64,000 nt of DNA from Marinobacter sediminicola (GTDB lineage Bacteria > Pseudomonadota > Gammaproteobacteria > Pseudomonadales > Oleiphilaceae), in contig NZ_JAVIXR010000010.1 in NCBI RefSeq assembly GCF_031157525.1, positions 62,001 to 126,000 of the forward strand, read 5' to 3'. How positions within the stretch are numbered: the stretch's first letter is position 1; each line of letters begins with the position of its first letter. Position numbers and translations under genes: made by a program. The notes beneath the pieces are model-generated. The model worked only from the letters and a program-made list of their open reading frames with translations. It was not told the origin of the DNA and made no database searches. Of this stretch, positions 45,383-54,866 are shown in pieces.

Positions 45383-46912
45383 ATGAAAGCCTCATTACAA
45401 TTAAAGCTGGGTCAGAGCCTGACAATGACGCCCCAGCTGCAACAGGCGATCAGGCTTTTACAGTTATCAACCCTCGACCTCCAGCAGGAAATCCAGCAAG
45501 CACTGGAATCCAATCCCTTGCTGGAATCCCAGGATGACGACGACCAGATTGATGCGCCTGCTGCGGATACCGAGCAGAGCCACGACGACACTTCGAACAT
45601 TACCAGTTCAGAGACAGCCTCCGATTCGTCCAATTCTGATTGGGATGAAAGCGAGAACGGGCCAGACTGGCAAACTGAAAACGAAATCCCTGACGCAATC
45701 CCGGACGACCTTCCCGTCGATACCGCGTGGGACGATATCTATCAGTCCGCCCCTGCTCCTGCAGCGCGCAACGAAGACGAAAGCGACCACGATTTCGAGA
45801 CCCGTAACTCCCCAAGTGAAACCCTTAGGGACCATCTTGAGTGGCAGTTGAACCTTACGCCCATGACGGAACGGGACCAGGCTATTGCTCACGCGCTTAT
45901 GGACGCAGTAGACGAGCAAGGCTACCTCACAAGCCCTTTGGAAGAGATCTACAGCGGCCTGACGAACGATTCCGATGACGACCCTCTGGAGATGGACGAA
46001 GTAGAGGCCGTGCTACGCCGACTGCAGTTCTTCGATCCGCCTGGCGTTTTTGCCCGAGATCTCCAGGACTGCCTGCTGATCCAGCTAAATCAGTTGCCAC
46101 CGGAAACACCCTGGCTTGCTCAGGCACGGTTGGTGATCACACATTATATAAACCTGCTGGGCAACCGTGACTACGCCCAGCTACTTCGCCGCAGTCGCCT
46201 TAAAGAGGACCAACTGCGCGATGTGTTGGCACTGATTACCAGCCTCAACCCGCGCCCGGGAGACATCATTGATCGCACCGAGCCGGACTATGTTATTCCC
46301 GACGTGATCGTGCGCAAACACAATGACCGCTGGCGCGTTGAACTGAATCCTGAAATTGCGCCGCGCATACGCGTGAATGCGAGCTATGCTTCATTAATAA
46401 AGCGGGCGGATAGTAGCGCAGATAACACCTACCTGCGCGACCAGCTTCAGGAGGCAAAGTGGTTCATCAAGAGTCTGCAAAGCCGAAACGAAACGCTGCT
46501 AAAGGTTGCAACCCGGATTGTTGAATACCAACAGGGTTTCCTGGACCATGGCGAAGAAGCGATGAAGCCGCTGATTCTTTCGGATATCGCCCAGCTTGTG
46601 GAAATGCACGAATCCACCATTTCCCGTGTGACCACGCAAAAATACATGCACACACCCCGGGGCGTTTTTGAACTGAAATATTTTTTCTCCAGCCATGTCA
46701 GCACCGACGAAGGCGGAGAGTGCTCATCAACGGCTATTCGAGCAATGATCAAAAAACTGATTGCTGCAGAAACACCGAAAAAGCCGTTGAGTGATAACAA
46801 GATTGCAGCCATGCTGGGAGAAGAAGGGATCAAAGTGGCGCGACGCACGGTTGCAAAATACCGCGAGGCCATGAACATTCCCCCCTCAAACGAACGCAAG
46901 CGGCTGGTGTAA
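45383..46912 (+). CDS. rpoN: RNA polymerase sigma54 factor RpoN
   Basis: 509 residues from ATG 45383, which gives the family start [21 protein letters not shown] 45377 would add two residues. The glutamine-rich region I ([20 protein letters not shown]), an acidic region II (about 48-130), the core-binding domain, the HTH ([20 protein letters not shown]) and the RpoN box [10 protein letters not shown] near the C-terminus are all present. Sigma54 reads -24/-12 promoters with AAA+ activators. A matching promoter lies before pilA in this window. The 180-base gap to lptB has a GATAAT-like box near 45285, so rpoN may have its own promoter. Confidence 0.97.
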   Translation: MKASLQLKLGQSLTMTPQLQQAIRLLQLSTLDLQQEIQQALESNPLLESQDDDDQIDAPAADTEQSHDDTSNITSSETASDSSNSDWDESENGPDWQTENEIPDAIPDDLPVDTAWDDIYQSAPAPAARNEDESDHDFETRNSPSETLRDHLEWQLNLTPMTERDQAIAHALMDAVDEQGYLTSPLEEIYSGLTNDSDDDPLEMDEVEAVLRRLQFFDPPGVFARDLQDCLLIQLNQLPPETPWLAQARLVITHYINLLGNRDYAQLLRRSRLKEDQLRDVLALITSLNPRPGDIIDRTEPDYVIPDVIVRKHNDRWRVELNPEIAPRIRVNASYASLIKRADSSADNTYLRDQLQEAKWFIKSLQSRNETLLKVATRIVEYQQGFLDHGEEAMKPLILSDIAQLVEMHESTISRVTTQKYMHTPRGVFELKYFFSSHVSTDEGGECSSTAIRAMIKKLIAAETPKKPLSDNKIAAMLGEEGIKVARRTVAKYREAMNIPPSNERKRLV

Positions 46913-46974
46913 ATCTGGCGCGTCGAACAGTTTCAAGTGGTTTTCGCTGGTGCAGCCATGCGCCAGCACTCAGA

Positions 46975-46991
46975 CCGGCTCCCAGAGCCGG
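46975..46991 (+). repeat. Hairpin between rpoN and hpf
   Basis: CCGGCTC-CCA-GAGCCGG, a perfect 7-bp stem, about 25 bases before the hpf start. No T-run follows. It could modulate hpf message processing or translation. Confidence 0.4.
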
Positions 46992-47015
46992 AAAGAATGA
47001 CAACAGGAGACGTCT

Positions 47016-47324
47016 ATGCAACTCAACATTTCAGGCCGTCACGTAGAGCTGACTCCCGCTTTGAAAGACTATGTAGCCGAAAAGTTTGAACGACTCGAGC
47101 GGCACTTCGACCACATCAGCAACTGCCAGGTAACATTGGAAGTAGATAAGGTTCGGCAGATTGCAGATGCGACGCTCCACGTGGTTGGTGGTGAGATTCA
47201 CGCAAAGGCGGAAAACGAGGACATGTACGCAGCCATCGACGGGCTCGTCGACAAGCTGGATCGACAGATCCTCAAGCACAAAGAAAAGACTGTAGACAGG
47301 ATGCAGGGACACACCGCCCGCTAG
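47016..47324 (+). CDS. hpf: Ribosome hibernation-promoting factor
   Basis: 102 residues, short HPF class. It has MQLNISGRHVELTPALKDYV, KFERLERHFDHISNCQVTLE and HAKAENEDMYAAIDGLVDKL. HPF binds the 30S decoding site and helps form inactive 100S ribosomes in stationary phase. Its place after rpoN is conserved. AGGAG precedes the ATG. Confidence 0.94.
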   Translation: MQLNISGRHVELTPALKDYVAEKFERLERHFDHISNCQVTLEVDKVRQIADATLHVVGGEIHAKAENEDMYAAIDGLVDKLDRQILKHKEKTVDRMQGHTAR

Positions 47325-47353
47325 GCGAGTGTTTTCAGGCATGTCATCTAATC

Positions 47354-47387
47354 AAGCTGCGGCGCGGTCTACGCGTCGCAGCTTTTT
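47354..47387 (+). terminator. Terminator between hpf and ptsN
   Basis: AAGCTGCGGCGCG, a 5-base loop and CGCGTCGCAGCTT pair with one mismatch, followed by TTTT. This is a clear intrinsic terminator ending the rpoN-hpf transcript at least in part. Confidence 0.82.
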
Positions 47388-47408
47388 TCACGGAAGCGCG
47401 GTCGATTC

Positions 47409-47879
47409 ATGAGCGACACATCCCTGACAATAGACAACATCCTTGTGCCGGAGCTGACCCTGTGCAATGTGCCCGCATCAAGCAAAAAGCGGGTGCTGGA
47501 GACCATTGCCGAGCAGATTCGCGAGCACAATGATTCGGTCAACGAAAGTCAGATCTTCAACAATCTGATTGCCCGAGAGCGGCTTGGGAGCACCGGAATA
47601 GGCCAGGGGATAGCCATCCCCCATTGCCGTCTCGAAGGCCTTGAACAGGTTATCGGTGTGCTGATGACCCTGGAAGAAGCCGTCGAATTTGACGCAATAG
47701 ACAACCAGCCGGTGGACCTTCTGTTTGCACTGATCGTGCCCAAAGAAGCTACCAGCGAGCATCTTGAGCTGCTTAGCCAACTCGCCGAGAAATTTAACGA
47801 ACGCTCATTCTGCGACGCTCTCAGGCAGTGCGAAGATGCGCACACACTTTTCCAACGCATGACAGCCACCAGTGGCTGA
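47409..47879 (+). CDS. ptsN: Nitrogen PTS enzyme IIA (PtsN)
   Basis: 156 residues. EIIA fold with RERLGSTGIGQGIAIPHCRL, where His in IPHC is the phospho-acceptor (near 73), and LFALIVPKEATSEHLELLS. PtsN takes phosphate from NPr (ptsO, 1 kb downstream) and regulates potassium, nitrogen and envelope functions. EI-Ntr (PtsP) is not in this window. Confidence 0.94.
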   Translation: MSDTSLTIDNILVPELTLCNVPASSKKRVLETIAEQIREHNDSVNESQIFNNLIARERLGSTGIGQGIAIPHCRLEGLEQVIGVLMTLEEAVEFDAIDNQPVDLLFALIVPKEATSEHLELLSQLAEKFNERSFCDALRQCEDAHTLFQRMTATSG

Positions 47880-47908
47880 TATCCACCCGGGCAACAGGTT
47901 ATTTCACT

Positions 47909-48793
47909 ATGAAGCTGATCATCGTCAGTGGCCGGTCAGGTTCCGGCAAGAGTACCGCTCTGCACGTATTGGAAGACCTGGGATACTACTGCATTGATAA
48001 CCTGCCTATCGGGCTTTTGTTCCCCCTGACACGAGAAGCGGCAAACCAGACGGCGCCGGGCAGGCTCGACAAAATGGCAGTCAGTATTGATGCCCGCAAC
48101 CTTTCGGGTGAGCTGGCCAATTTCGAGGAGATCCATCGCAAGCTCCGCAGAGATGAGATCCAGGTTGAAGTGATCTACCTGGATGCGGATGAACAGTCTC
48201 TCCTGCAACGGTTTCATGCCACCCGGCGCAAGCATCCCCTGAGCGACGACAAGACGTCTCTGAGAGAAGCCATCAGCAACGAAAAAGAACTGCTTGAACC
48301 TCTCTCAAAGCTTGCAGATTTGCACATCAACACCAAAGGGCTGTCGATGTATGAGTTGCGGGATATGGTGAAGCAGCGGATTGCCGGGCGCAAAGATCAG
48401 GAGCTTGCACTGCTGTTCCAGTCTTTCGGATTCAAGCACGGTGTGCCATTGGACTCTGACTATGTATTCGATGTGCGCTGCCTGCCCAACCCCTACTGGG
48501 ATCACAGCCTGCGCAAGTTTACCGGCCTAGATCAGCCTGTTATCGAGTTTCTTGAGGCCGAGCCTGCCAGCACGAAAATGGTTAACGATTTGATCGGGTT
48601 TCTGGAGAGCTGGATCCCGTCCTTTGCTGACAGCAACCGTAGCTACATGACCATTTCCATTGGCTGTACCGGCGGCCAACACCGCTCAGTGTATATCTGC
48701 GAACAGCTGGGACGGCACTTCCGCGAAACTTGCAGCAACGTGCAAGTACGCCACGCCGAGCTGCCGCATCTGCAGGCCCGGAAAGAGGTCTGA
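47909..48793 (+). CDS. rapZ: RNase adapter protein RapZ
   Basis: 294 residues from ATG 47909; upstream in-frame codons are not conserved. Walker A VSGRSGSGKST at the start, then LEDLGYYCIDNLPIGL, VIYLDADEQSLLQRFHATRR, and the C-terminal SIGCTGGQHRSVYICEQL. In E. coli RapZ binds GlcN6P and sends the sRNA GlmZ to RNase E, setting GlmS levels. Whether GlmY/GlmZ exist in this organism is not visible here. Confidence 0.95.
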   Translation: MKLIIVSGRSGSGKSTALHVLEDLGYYCIDNLPIGLLFPLTREAANQTAPGRLDKMAVSIDARNLSGELANFEEIHRKLRRDEIQVEVIYLDADEQSLLQRFHATRRKHPLSDDKTSLREAISNEKELLEPLSKLADLHINTKGLSMYELRDMVKQRIAGRKDQELALLFQSFGFKHGVPLDSDYVFDVRCLPNPYWDHSLRKFTGLDQPVIEFLEAEPASTKMVNDLIGFLESWIPSFADSNRSYMTISIGCTGGQHRSVYICEQLGRHFRETCSNVQVRHAELPHLQARKEV

Positions 48794-48799
48794 CCTGCT

Positions 48800-49069
48800 G
48801 TGATACGCCATCCCATTGTTATCATTAACAAGCTTGGCCTGCACGCCCGGGCCACGGCAAAGCTGGTGGCCACGGCCTCGCAGTTCGACAGCTCCGTGAG
48901 AATCTGTGGCAAAGGACGCGAAGTGGACGCAAAAAACATCATGCATGTGATGATGCTCGCCGCCAGTAAAGGCACAGAAGTTGAACTGGTGGCCGATGGC
49001 CCGGATGAAGATAAGGCCATTGAAGCCCTTTCAGAATTGATCAATGACTATTTTGGCGAAGGCGAATAA
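48800..49069 (+). CDS. ptsO: Phosphocarrier NPr
   Basis: 89 residues from GTG 48800, six bases after the rapZ stop. HPr fold with INKLGLHARATAKLV, where His 15 is the phosphorylation site. The C-terminus is LINDYFGEGE. NPr hands phosphate from EI-Ntr to PtsN. The ribosome site is weak, so coupling to rapZ is likely. Confidence 0.93.
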   Translation: MIRHPIVIINKLGLHARATAKLVATASQFDSSVRICGKGREVDAKNIMHVMMLAASKGTEVELVADGPDEDKAIEALSELINDYFGEGE

Positions 49070-49103
49070 CCCACTCTTTCTCACGTGTTTCGGCTAACTT
49101 CGT

Positions 49104-49109
49104 TATAAT
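49104..49109 (+). promoter_or_regulatory. -10 element of mgtE
   Basis: A perfect TATAAT 29 bases before the mgtE ATG. The -35 region is poor. With a leader of about 22 bases there is no room for a magnesium riboswitch. Confidence 0.5.
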
Positions 49110-49137
49110 GCAGGCGTTTTCTGACTGCAGGTGATTC

Positions 49138-50499
49138 ATGTCCGATATTCTGGAAAAAAGCCAGGCCCGCCAACGCTTACGCTCCCTGAGTGAAGCGCTG
49201 GACAGTGGTGCGCTGAAACAGGTTGCCCGCATTCTCAACGGCGGCCTGAGCCCCAGCGATATCGCGCACCTGCTTGAATCATCGCCGCCCCGCCAGCGTG
49301 CCCTGCTCTGGAATCTGGTAGACAAACAGCTCGAAGGCGATGTTCTCCAGTACCTTAACGAAGACATCCGTGCCGAATACCTGAGCCGACTCAACGCCCA
49401 GGAACTGGCGGATATCATCGAGGACTTCGAGTCCGACGATCTCGCCGACCTTCTGCAGCAATTACCGGATAAGGTGATCCAGGAAGTTCTGGACACCATG
49501 GACGAACAGGATCGGCAACGGGTTGAGGAAGTCCTTTCCTACCCGGAAGACACCGCCGGCGGCCTGATGAACACGGACACCATTACTGTCCGCCCTGATA
49601 TCAGTATTGATGTGGTATTGCGGTATCTGCGGCGGCACCGTGCACTTCCGCCGATGACCGACAGCCTGATTGTTGTGAGCCGGCGCGATGAATTTATCGG
49701 AATGCTGCCCATTACCAAGATGCTTGTTTCCAACCAGGCAGCAACGGTTCGGGAGGTGATGGATACGGATATAGAACCCATCCCCGTCATGCTCTCGGAT
49801 ACCAAAGTTGCCACCTTGTTTGAGCGCTACGACCTGATTTCTGCACCGGTTGTGAACCAGGAGGGTCATCTTCTGGGCCGAATCACCATCGATGACGTGG
49901 TGGATGTTATCCGCGAAGATGCGGATCATTCACTGATGAGCATGGCCGGCCTGGATGATGATGAAGATACCTTTGCCCCAGTCTGGAAAACCACACGGCG
50001 CAGGGCGATCTGGCTGGGTGTTAACCTGATCACGGCCTTCATCGCTTCTGGCGTTATTGGTCTGTTTGAAGACACCATCGAAAAGGTGGTCGCATTGGCG
50101 GTGCTCATGCCCATTGTAGCGAGCATGGGCGGAATTGCTGGCAGCCAGACCCTCACTCTTGTGATCCGGGGTATGGCGGTTGGGCAAATCAGCGGCACCA
50201 ATGTGGGCTGGTTGCTGAACCGGGAGTTTCTTTCCGGTATTCTCAACGGCATACTCTGGGCCGGCGTAGTAGCTGCCGCCGCAACTGCCTGGTTTCAGGA
50301 TTTGTTAATAGGCGCCATCATTGCCGCCGCATTGATTATCAACCTGGTGGCCGCAGCGCTGGTAGGTACCGTATTACCGCTGTTCCTGAAATCCCGAAAT
50401 ATCGACCCGGCGCTGGCTGGCAGCGTTATACTGACAACCGTCACGGATGTGGTCGGTTTCATGTCATTTCTTGGCCTGGCGACTATTTTTTACGCGTGA
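49138..50499 (+). CDS. mgtE: Magnesium transporter MgtE
   Basis: 453 residues. An N-terminal superhelical domain (about 20-130, ADIIEDFESDDLADLLQQLP), two CBS domains (about 135-255, EDTAGGLMNTD, GRITIDDVVDVI) and a five-helix membrane domain (about 285-450) with VGSQTL-like GIAGSQTLTLVIRGMAVG are present. MgtE is a Mg2+-gated channel that closes when cytosolic magnesium is high, through its CBS region. It follows the ptsN-rapZ-ptsO group. Confidence 0.94.
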   Translation: MSDILEKSQARQRLRSLSEALDSGALKQVARILNGGLSPSDIAHLLESSPPRQRALLWNLVDKQLEGDVLQYLNEDIRAEYLSRLNAQELADIIEDFESDDLADLLQQLPDKVIQEVLDTMDEQDRQRVEEVLSYPEDTAGGLMNTDTITVRPDISIDVVLRYLRRHRALPPMTDSLIVVSRRDEFIGMLPITKMLVSNQAATVREVMDTDIEPIPVMLSDTKVATLFERYDLISAPVVNQEGHLLGRITIDDVVDVIREDADHSLMSMAGLDDDEDTFAPVWKTTRRRAIWLGVNLITAFIASGVIGLFEDTIEKVVALAVLMPIVASMGGIAGSQTLTLVIRGMAVGQISGTNVGWLLNREFLSGILNGILWAGVVAAAATAWFQDLLIGAIIAAALIINLVAAALVGTVLPLFLKSRNIDPALAGSVILTTVTDVVGFMSFLGLATIFYA

Positions 50500-50521
50500 A
50501 CTGACAAATCTGGATGAAAAC

Positions 50522-51046
50522 ATGATCGACGACCACGACGACGAAGCGCCGCAATACTCGGGGCCGAGTAAATCCCAACTCAAACGGGAAATGCACGCGC
50601 TTCAGGGCATTGGAAAACGCATGCTCGACCTGAGCAACGAACAGCTTGATACCCTGACGATTAGCGATACCCTGAGACACGCCATTGAAGAATCGCGCAG
50701 GATCAAGCAGAACGAAGCCAAGCGCCGTCACCTGCAGTACATTGGCAAAATTATCCGGCAGGAAGATGACCCCGAGGCGGTTGAGCGAGCGATTGATGCC
50801 TTCGACTCGGGAAGTGAAGAGCATACACGCCGCCACCACCTGGCTGAGCGCTGGCGTGACCGGATGATTGCTGAGGGCGACTCGGTTGCAGGCGAATTCT
50901 TCAACTACTGTCCAGGTGCAGACATACAGCATTTGCGCAATCTTGTTCGCAATGCCCGTAAAGATCTGGAAAAACAGAAAAATACCGGGCAATCCCGCAA
51001 GCTGTTCCGTTACTTACGGGAATGCGTTGACGAAGCTGAAGCCTGA
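50522..51046 (+). CDS. darP: Ribosome biogenesis factor DarP (YjgA)
   Basis: 174 residues from ATG 50522; the upstream in-frame region overlaps mgtE. The family has GPSKSQLKREMHALQGIGKR at the N-terminus and RHHLAERWRDRMIAEGD, with NYCPGADIQHLRNLVRNARK at the C-terminus. DarP binds late 50S precursors near the peptidyl-transferase centre. It is convergent with yhdP. Confidence 0.92.
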   Translation: MIDDHDDEAPQYSGPSKSQLKREMHALQGIGKRMLDLSNEQLDTLTISDTLRHAIEESRRIKQNEAKRRHLQYIGKIIRQEDDPEAVERAIDAFDSGSEEHTRRHHLAERWRDRMIAEGDSVAGEFFNYCPGADIQHLRNLVRNARKDLEKQKNTGQSRKLFRYLRECVDEAEA

Positions 51047-51064
51047 TATTCGCAGCAGTTCAGG

Positions 51065-54000
51065 TTATTTACCTGTGTCAAATACGCTGCGCAAATCGAT
51101 TTTAGGTTCATCCCAGGGGCCGGTCACATTGTAGGTGGCGCTGGTGAGCCTGCTGAGCGGGTCTCCCAGCACCTTATCCAGTACAAACAGAGCACCTCCA
51201 ATAGGTGCGCCGGCACCCATCAGCAGGGCAGCCAGTGGCAGGTTCTGGGTGAGTGGCAGAACAACAACCAGGCGCATATCGAACACCTCTTCCTCCAGAT
51301 TGGTGCTTCCACTGAGCTTGAACGCGCCAGATGGGCCAACCACCTGCATTTCCGGGTCCATTGTGAGCAAACCATCCTCCAGGCGAGCCTTGCCGGATAC
51401 TGCATCAAAGGCTACACCACGCTTATACAGATCCGAAAAATCCAGCTTAAGCCTGCGCCACAGCGTATCGGAGTTGAGCAGATTGAATATCCTGAACACC
51501 TGCGCGCTGTTGTTGCTCTCCAAAATCACGCCATCATCGAGGCGAAGACTGACATTACCGCTGAGGCTTGCCAGATCAAACTCATCAGGACGCCCTGGCC
51601 AGTCCAGGTTCAGCTCAATGTTGGTCTGCTTGTTCGACAAAGGTACTTCAGTATCGAAAAGCTCACCCAGGTCCGCCAGCGCCCCACCGGTTACAGAACC
51701 AGTAAACTGACTGACTTCCCTATCATCAACCACGCTCCAGGTCATATCACCCGCTAGCGTGATGGATTTGAGGTGACCTTCGATACTGCGAATATTGAGT
51801 TTCTGGCGCTCAGGCCGCAACTGGAAAGACCAGCGCCCCAAGCTATCATTGTTGAGGCGCAGTTCAGATACTGCAATATCCACATCTGGCCACGCCTCCA
51901 TGTCCATTGCCCGGAAGGCTTCAAGTTGCTGCTCTATAGTCAACAACTCCGGCGCTTCCCTGGCGGCAGTTTCGTCCCGAACCAGGTGCACCACGGCAAA
52001 ATCTGCTGTGACCAGACTGTTATCATTCGGGATTTCAATTCGGCCAACGGCCCGTTCGGAATGGGTGCTCAAGACCCAGCGGTCTCCCAGATCAAATGCC
52101 TCCAACTCTATATTCTTCAGTATCTGATCCCCGAGGTAGAGCTCATCAAAGGTCAGTTCAATTCCGGAGTTTTTCCATAAAAGGTCAAAGGTCGCGCGAT
52201 TCTCCCAGGTTCCAGAAATACCCAGACCTCGTTCATCCCCTGTATGTATCTCGGCTAGCAAAGGTGCTATCTGCCCTGCCTTTTTGGAAAAAGGGCCAGG
52301 CCAATCGATAGTGAGCCCCTCGAGGCTGGAGCGAACCGTTACCCGTGGCGAGCTGCCCTCTGTGACATCCAACCGTGCAGAGTAACCAAAAGCACCTTTG
52401 AGCCCGTATCGGCTGCTACCGGCATCGCTACCACTCGGTTTTTGAGGATCTACAAGCTCGAACTGTCGAAACACGCTGAGTACAGGCAAGGTGCCCGTTT
52501 GCTCAATCCGCAGTGCCTGCGCTGCTCCCGGCTGACTGAATACAATCTTGGCCGGCTCATCCAGAAAGTGGGCCATCAGAGGCGTTTTCGAAAAGCCCTT
52601 TTCAGAATGGTAAGTCAGCCTACCGTTGATTCTGTCCCAGCGCAGATCGGTACCTGGATAGGCTACCGTGCCATTCTCCGTGCCAACCCTGGCCTCAACC
52701 ACAGGTGCCACATTGTCTTTGAGAGGCAAGTCTATCGACAGATCAAGCTTGTAATCCCCACCATAGCTCAGCTTTGCTGCCTCGGGCCCGGCCATGGCGC
52801 CAAACGGGCTGTTGGTCATCCAGTAGCTGATGGCATCTGCCGGCACAGGTGCTGATACATCCACCCGCACCAGTGCACCTTCGGCCTCTGGAATCACGAA
52901 AACAGTGCTCGGATCAATTGCCAGGCCACCGGTGTTTCCCGCCTCAAGCATCACAAATGTATCGCCGTTCTGAATGTCGACCCGCCCGCGCGCGCCCGTT
53001 ACCTCTGGCCACTGCTTATCGTAGCGAACGCTGGCGTTTTCAAACTCATACCACATGGAAGAAACAAACGAGCCGGAGGGGGCGTCACTACCGATCTGGC
53101 CGTGACCATAGTAGACGCCAGACAGTATATCCGCTTCAGTGATGGCCGTGGTTAACCACTCATAAAGCCCGGCATCCACGATCTTCTCAGGAACAAATGC
53201 AGCCAGCATAGAGGCGTCGCCATTCTCGACACTAACCCGGAGGCCGAGGTTGTCCTCACCTTTCTGGTCAAGCTTGAGATCGAAAGCTCCGCTCAGATGA
53301 GTATTGTCACCATAGGTCATGCGTATATCGTCTGAATAAACGCGGGTGACAGGCCCATCCAAACGCCAGGCTACGGTGGCGGAAAGCTCAGGCAAGGACC
53401 ACTCACTGCTGAACAGTTCCGGAAAAGAGAGGGTCACCGGGCGTGCGCCCTCTCGAGCCCGAACATAGCCGGCATTCTGATCAACGTAAATAAACCCATT
53501 CACACCGCGCACATCTGGTGCGCCACCATAGGCGGCAGCACCAACGTCCCGAAGCCGAGCAGAGAATTCAAAGCTGTTGTCACCGCTCCCCGGAACTCTG
53601 ATTGTCACACCATCCAAAAAGCCTACGGGGCGGTAGTCCTCCAATGCGTCGCTGGCGACCGGAGGCAACAGTGGCAGAGTGCTTGTCAGGCGTCGAAGCG
53701 GGCGCAGGGGCATGGCGTCTGCAGTGATGGTTATCCCTTGCGGCTCCGGAACCAACTTCAAACTGAATGGTGGTACCTGGTCGCCATTCCAGGTCCAGGC
53801 GAGCTGTTTGAGGTGCCACTCACCAATGGTCTCTGAACGGAGCCCACCCTCTTCAGGTGTAGCCATCACATCATGGTGCCGACGCCAGCCAAACCGTGCA
53901 CTGATATCTTCCAGTGGGGCCAGCGATTCGCCGGCAACGCCGAGCTGCAGATAGGGTGTTCTCACGGTACCGCTGACCTGCTGAAGGACACCTTTGCGGA

Positions 54001-54829
54001 AGGTAAGCCAGGCTTCTCCTCCCAGGTCAAAGCCTTCAACACGGATGTCCCGCCACTGATACTCATCAATCAGCCCATCAAACAGGCGCCCGGAATCTAC
54101 GTTGAGATAGAGTTGGCCACTGAAGTCGCCGCGGAAAAACTGTTTACCCACCAGGGTAAAGCTGGCCAACTGTTCAGTGGTTGCGGACCGCAAAGCGCGG
54201 CCAGATGCCCGAAACAATCCTTGCTGATACAGCAGATCAAGCTGGGGAATATCCAGAAACCGGAGCTGGCCCTGATTGTCGCGAATACCCAGGTTCACTC
54301 GGGTCACTTTAATGTAGGGGTCCGAAAGCCATTTCCCGGCAATTCTGAGCCAATCCCGGTAACGATTGTTCAGGGGCTCCGGAATATCAGCGCCCCGCAC
54401 ACCCACTTCACCGCTACGTTTTTGATTCAGCGTTAACTCGAGCCCGTCCGCTTCAAAGTCCTCGAAAACAATTCTGAAGCGCATCAATGAAGCAAGCGCA
54501 TCAAAACGGATGGTCAAATGCTGCAAGCTCACAACCCGGTCCCCGGAATCCGGATTGGTGACTTCTATGTCTTGTGCGGTAAAAGAGGGATCGAGCCAAA
54601 ACCAGCGCGATGACAGGCTACCAATACTCACATCGTGGCCAAGGCGGGCAGACAGCTCGTCGGAAAGCTCATCCCGGAAAGAATCCACGTTCTGGGTAAG
54701 CTGCCTCCCGATGCCGGCGTAGAGAGCCAACAGCACCAGAACAACCAGCAACAACCACCAAATTGCATTGGTAAGCAGTGCCATCAATCGGACAGGCTGG
54801 CTATCGGAGGAGGGCTTCCGGAGCTTCAT
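51065..54829 (-). CDS. yhdP: YhdP-family AsmA-like lipid transport protein
   Basis: 1254 residues. One N-terminal TM helix (about 18-40, AIWWLLLVVLVLLALYAG) anchors a very long periplasmic beta-rich domain built from repeated beta strands, as in the AsmA/YhdP bridge proteins. A C-terminal conserved part has MDPEMQVVGPSGAFKLSGST and the final TSATYNVTGPWDEPKIDL. In E. coli YhdP, TamB and YdbH share phospholipid delivery to the outer membrane. Its place after rng and maf is conserved. The stop is close to darP's stop (convergent). Confidence 0.92.
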   Translation of the reverse strand: MKLRKPSSDSQPVRLMALLTNAIWWLLLVVLVLLALYAGIGRQLTQNVDSFRDELSDELSARLGHDVSIGSLSSRWFWLDPSFTAQDIEVTNPDSGDRVVSLQHLTIRFDALASLMRFRIVFEDFEADGLELTLNQKRSGEVGVRGADIPEPLNNRYRDWLRIAGKWLSDPYIKVTRVNLGIRDNQGQLRFLDIPQLDLLYQQGLFRASGRALRSATTEQLASFTLVGKQFFRGDFSGQLYLNVDSGRLFDGLIDEYQWRDIRVEGFDLGGEAWLTFRKGVLQQVSGTVRTPYLQLGVAGESLAPLEDISARFGWRRHHDVMATPEEGGLRSETIGEWHLKQLAWTWNGDQVPPFSLKLVPEPQGITITADAMPLRPLRRLTSTLPLLPPVASDALEDYRPVGFLDGVTIRVPGSGDNSFEFSARLRDVGAAAYGGAPDVRGVNGFIYVDQNAGYVRAREGARPVTLSFPELFSSEWSLPELSATVAWRLDGPVTRVYSDDIRMTYGDNTHLSGAFDLKLDQKGEDNLGLRVSVENGDASMLAAFVPEKIVDAGLYEWLTTAITEADILSGVYYGHGQIGSDAPSGSFVSSMWYEFENASVRYDKQWPEVTGARGRVDIQNGDTFVMLEAGNTGGLAIDPSTVFVIPEAEGALVRVDVSAPVPADAISYWMTNSPFGAMAGPEAAKLSYGGDYKLDLSIDLPLKDNVAPVVEARVGTENGTVAYPGTDLRWDRINGRLTYHSEKGFSKTPLMAHFLDEPAKIVFSQPGAAQALRIEQTGTLPVLSVFRQFELVDPQKPSGSDAGSSRYGLKGAFGYSARLDVTEGSSPRVTVRSSLEGLTIDWPGPFSKKAGQIAPLLAEIHTGDERGLGISGTWENRATFDLLWKNSGIELTFDELYLGDQILKNIELEAFDLGDRWVLSTHSERAVGRIEIPNDNSLVTADFAVVHLVRDETAAREAPELLTIEQQLEAFRAMDMEAWPDVDIAVSELRLNNDSLGRWSFQLRPERQKLNIRSIEGHLKSITLAGDMTWSVVDDREVSQFTGSVTGGALADLGELFDTEVPLSNKQTNIELNLDWPGRPDEFDLASLSGNVSLRLDDGVILESNNSAQVFRIFNLLNSDTLWRRLKLDFSDLYKRGVAFDAVSGKARLEDGLLTMDPEMQVVGPSGAFKLSGSTNLEEEVFDMRLVVVLPLTQNLPLAALLMGAGAPIGGALFVLDKVLGDPLSRLTSATYNVTGPWDEPKIDLRSVFDTGK

Positions 54830-54866
54830 CGCCTGCTACCCTCTATGCCGGTGTATCGCCCCGAAA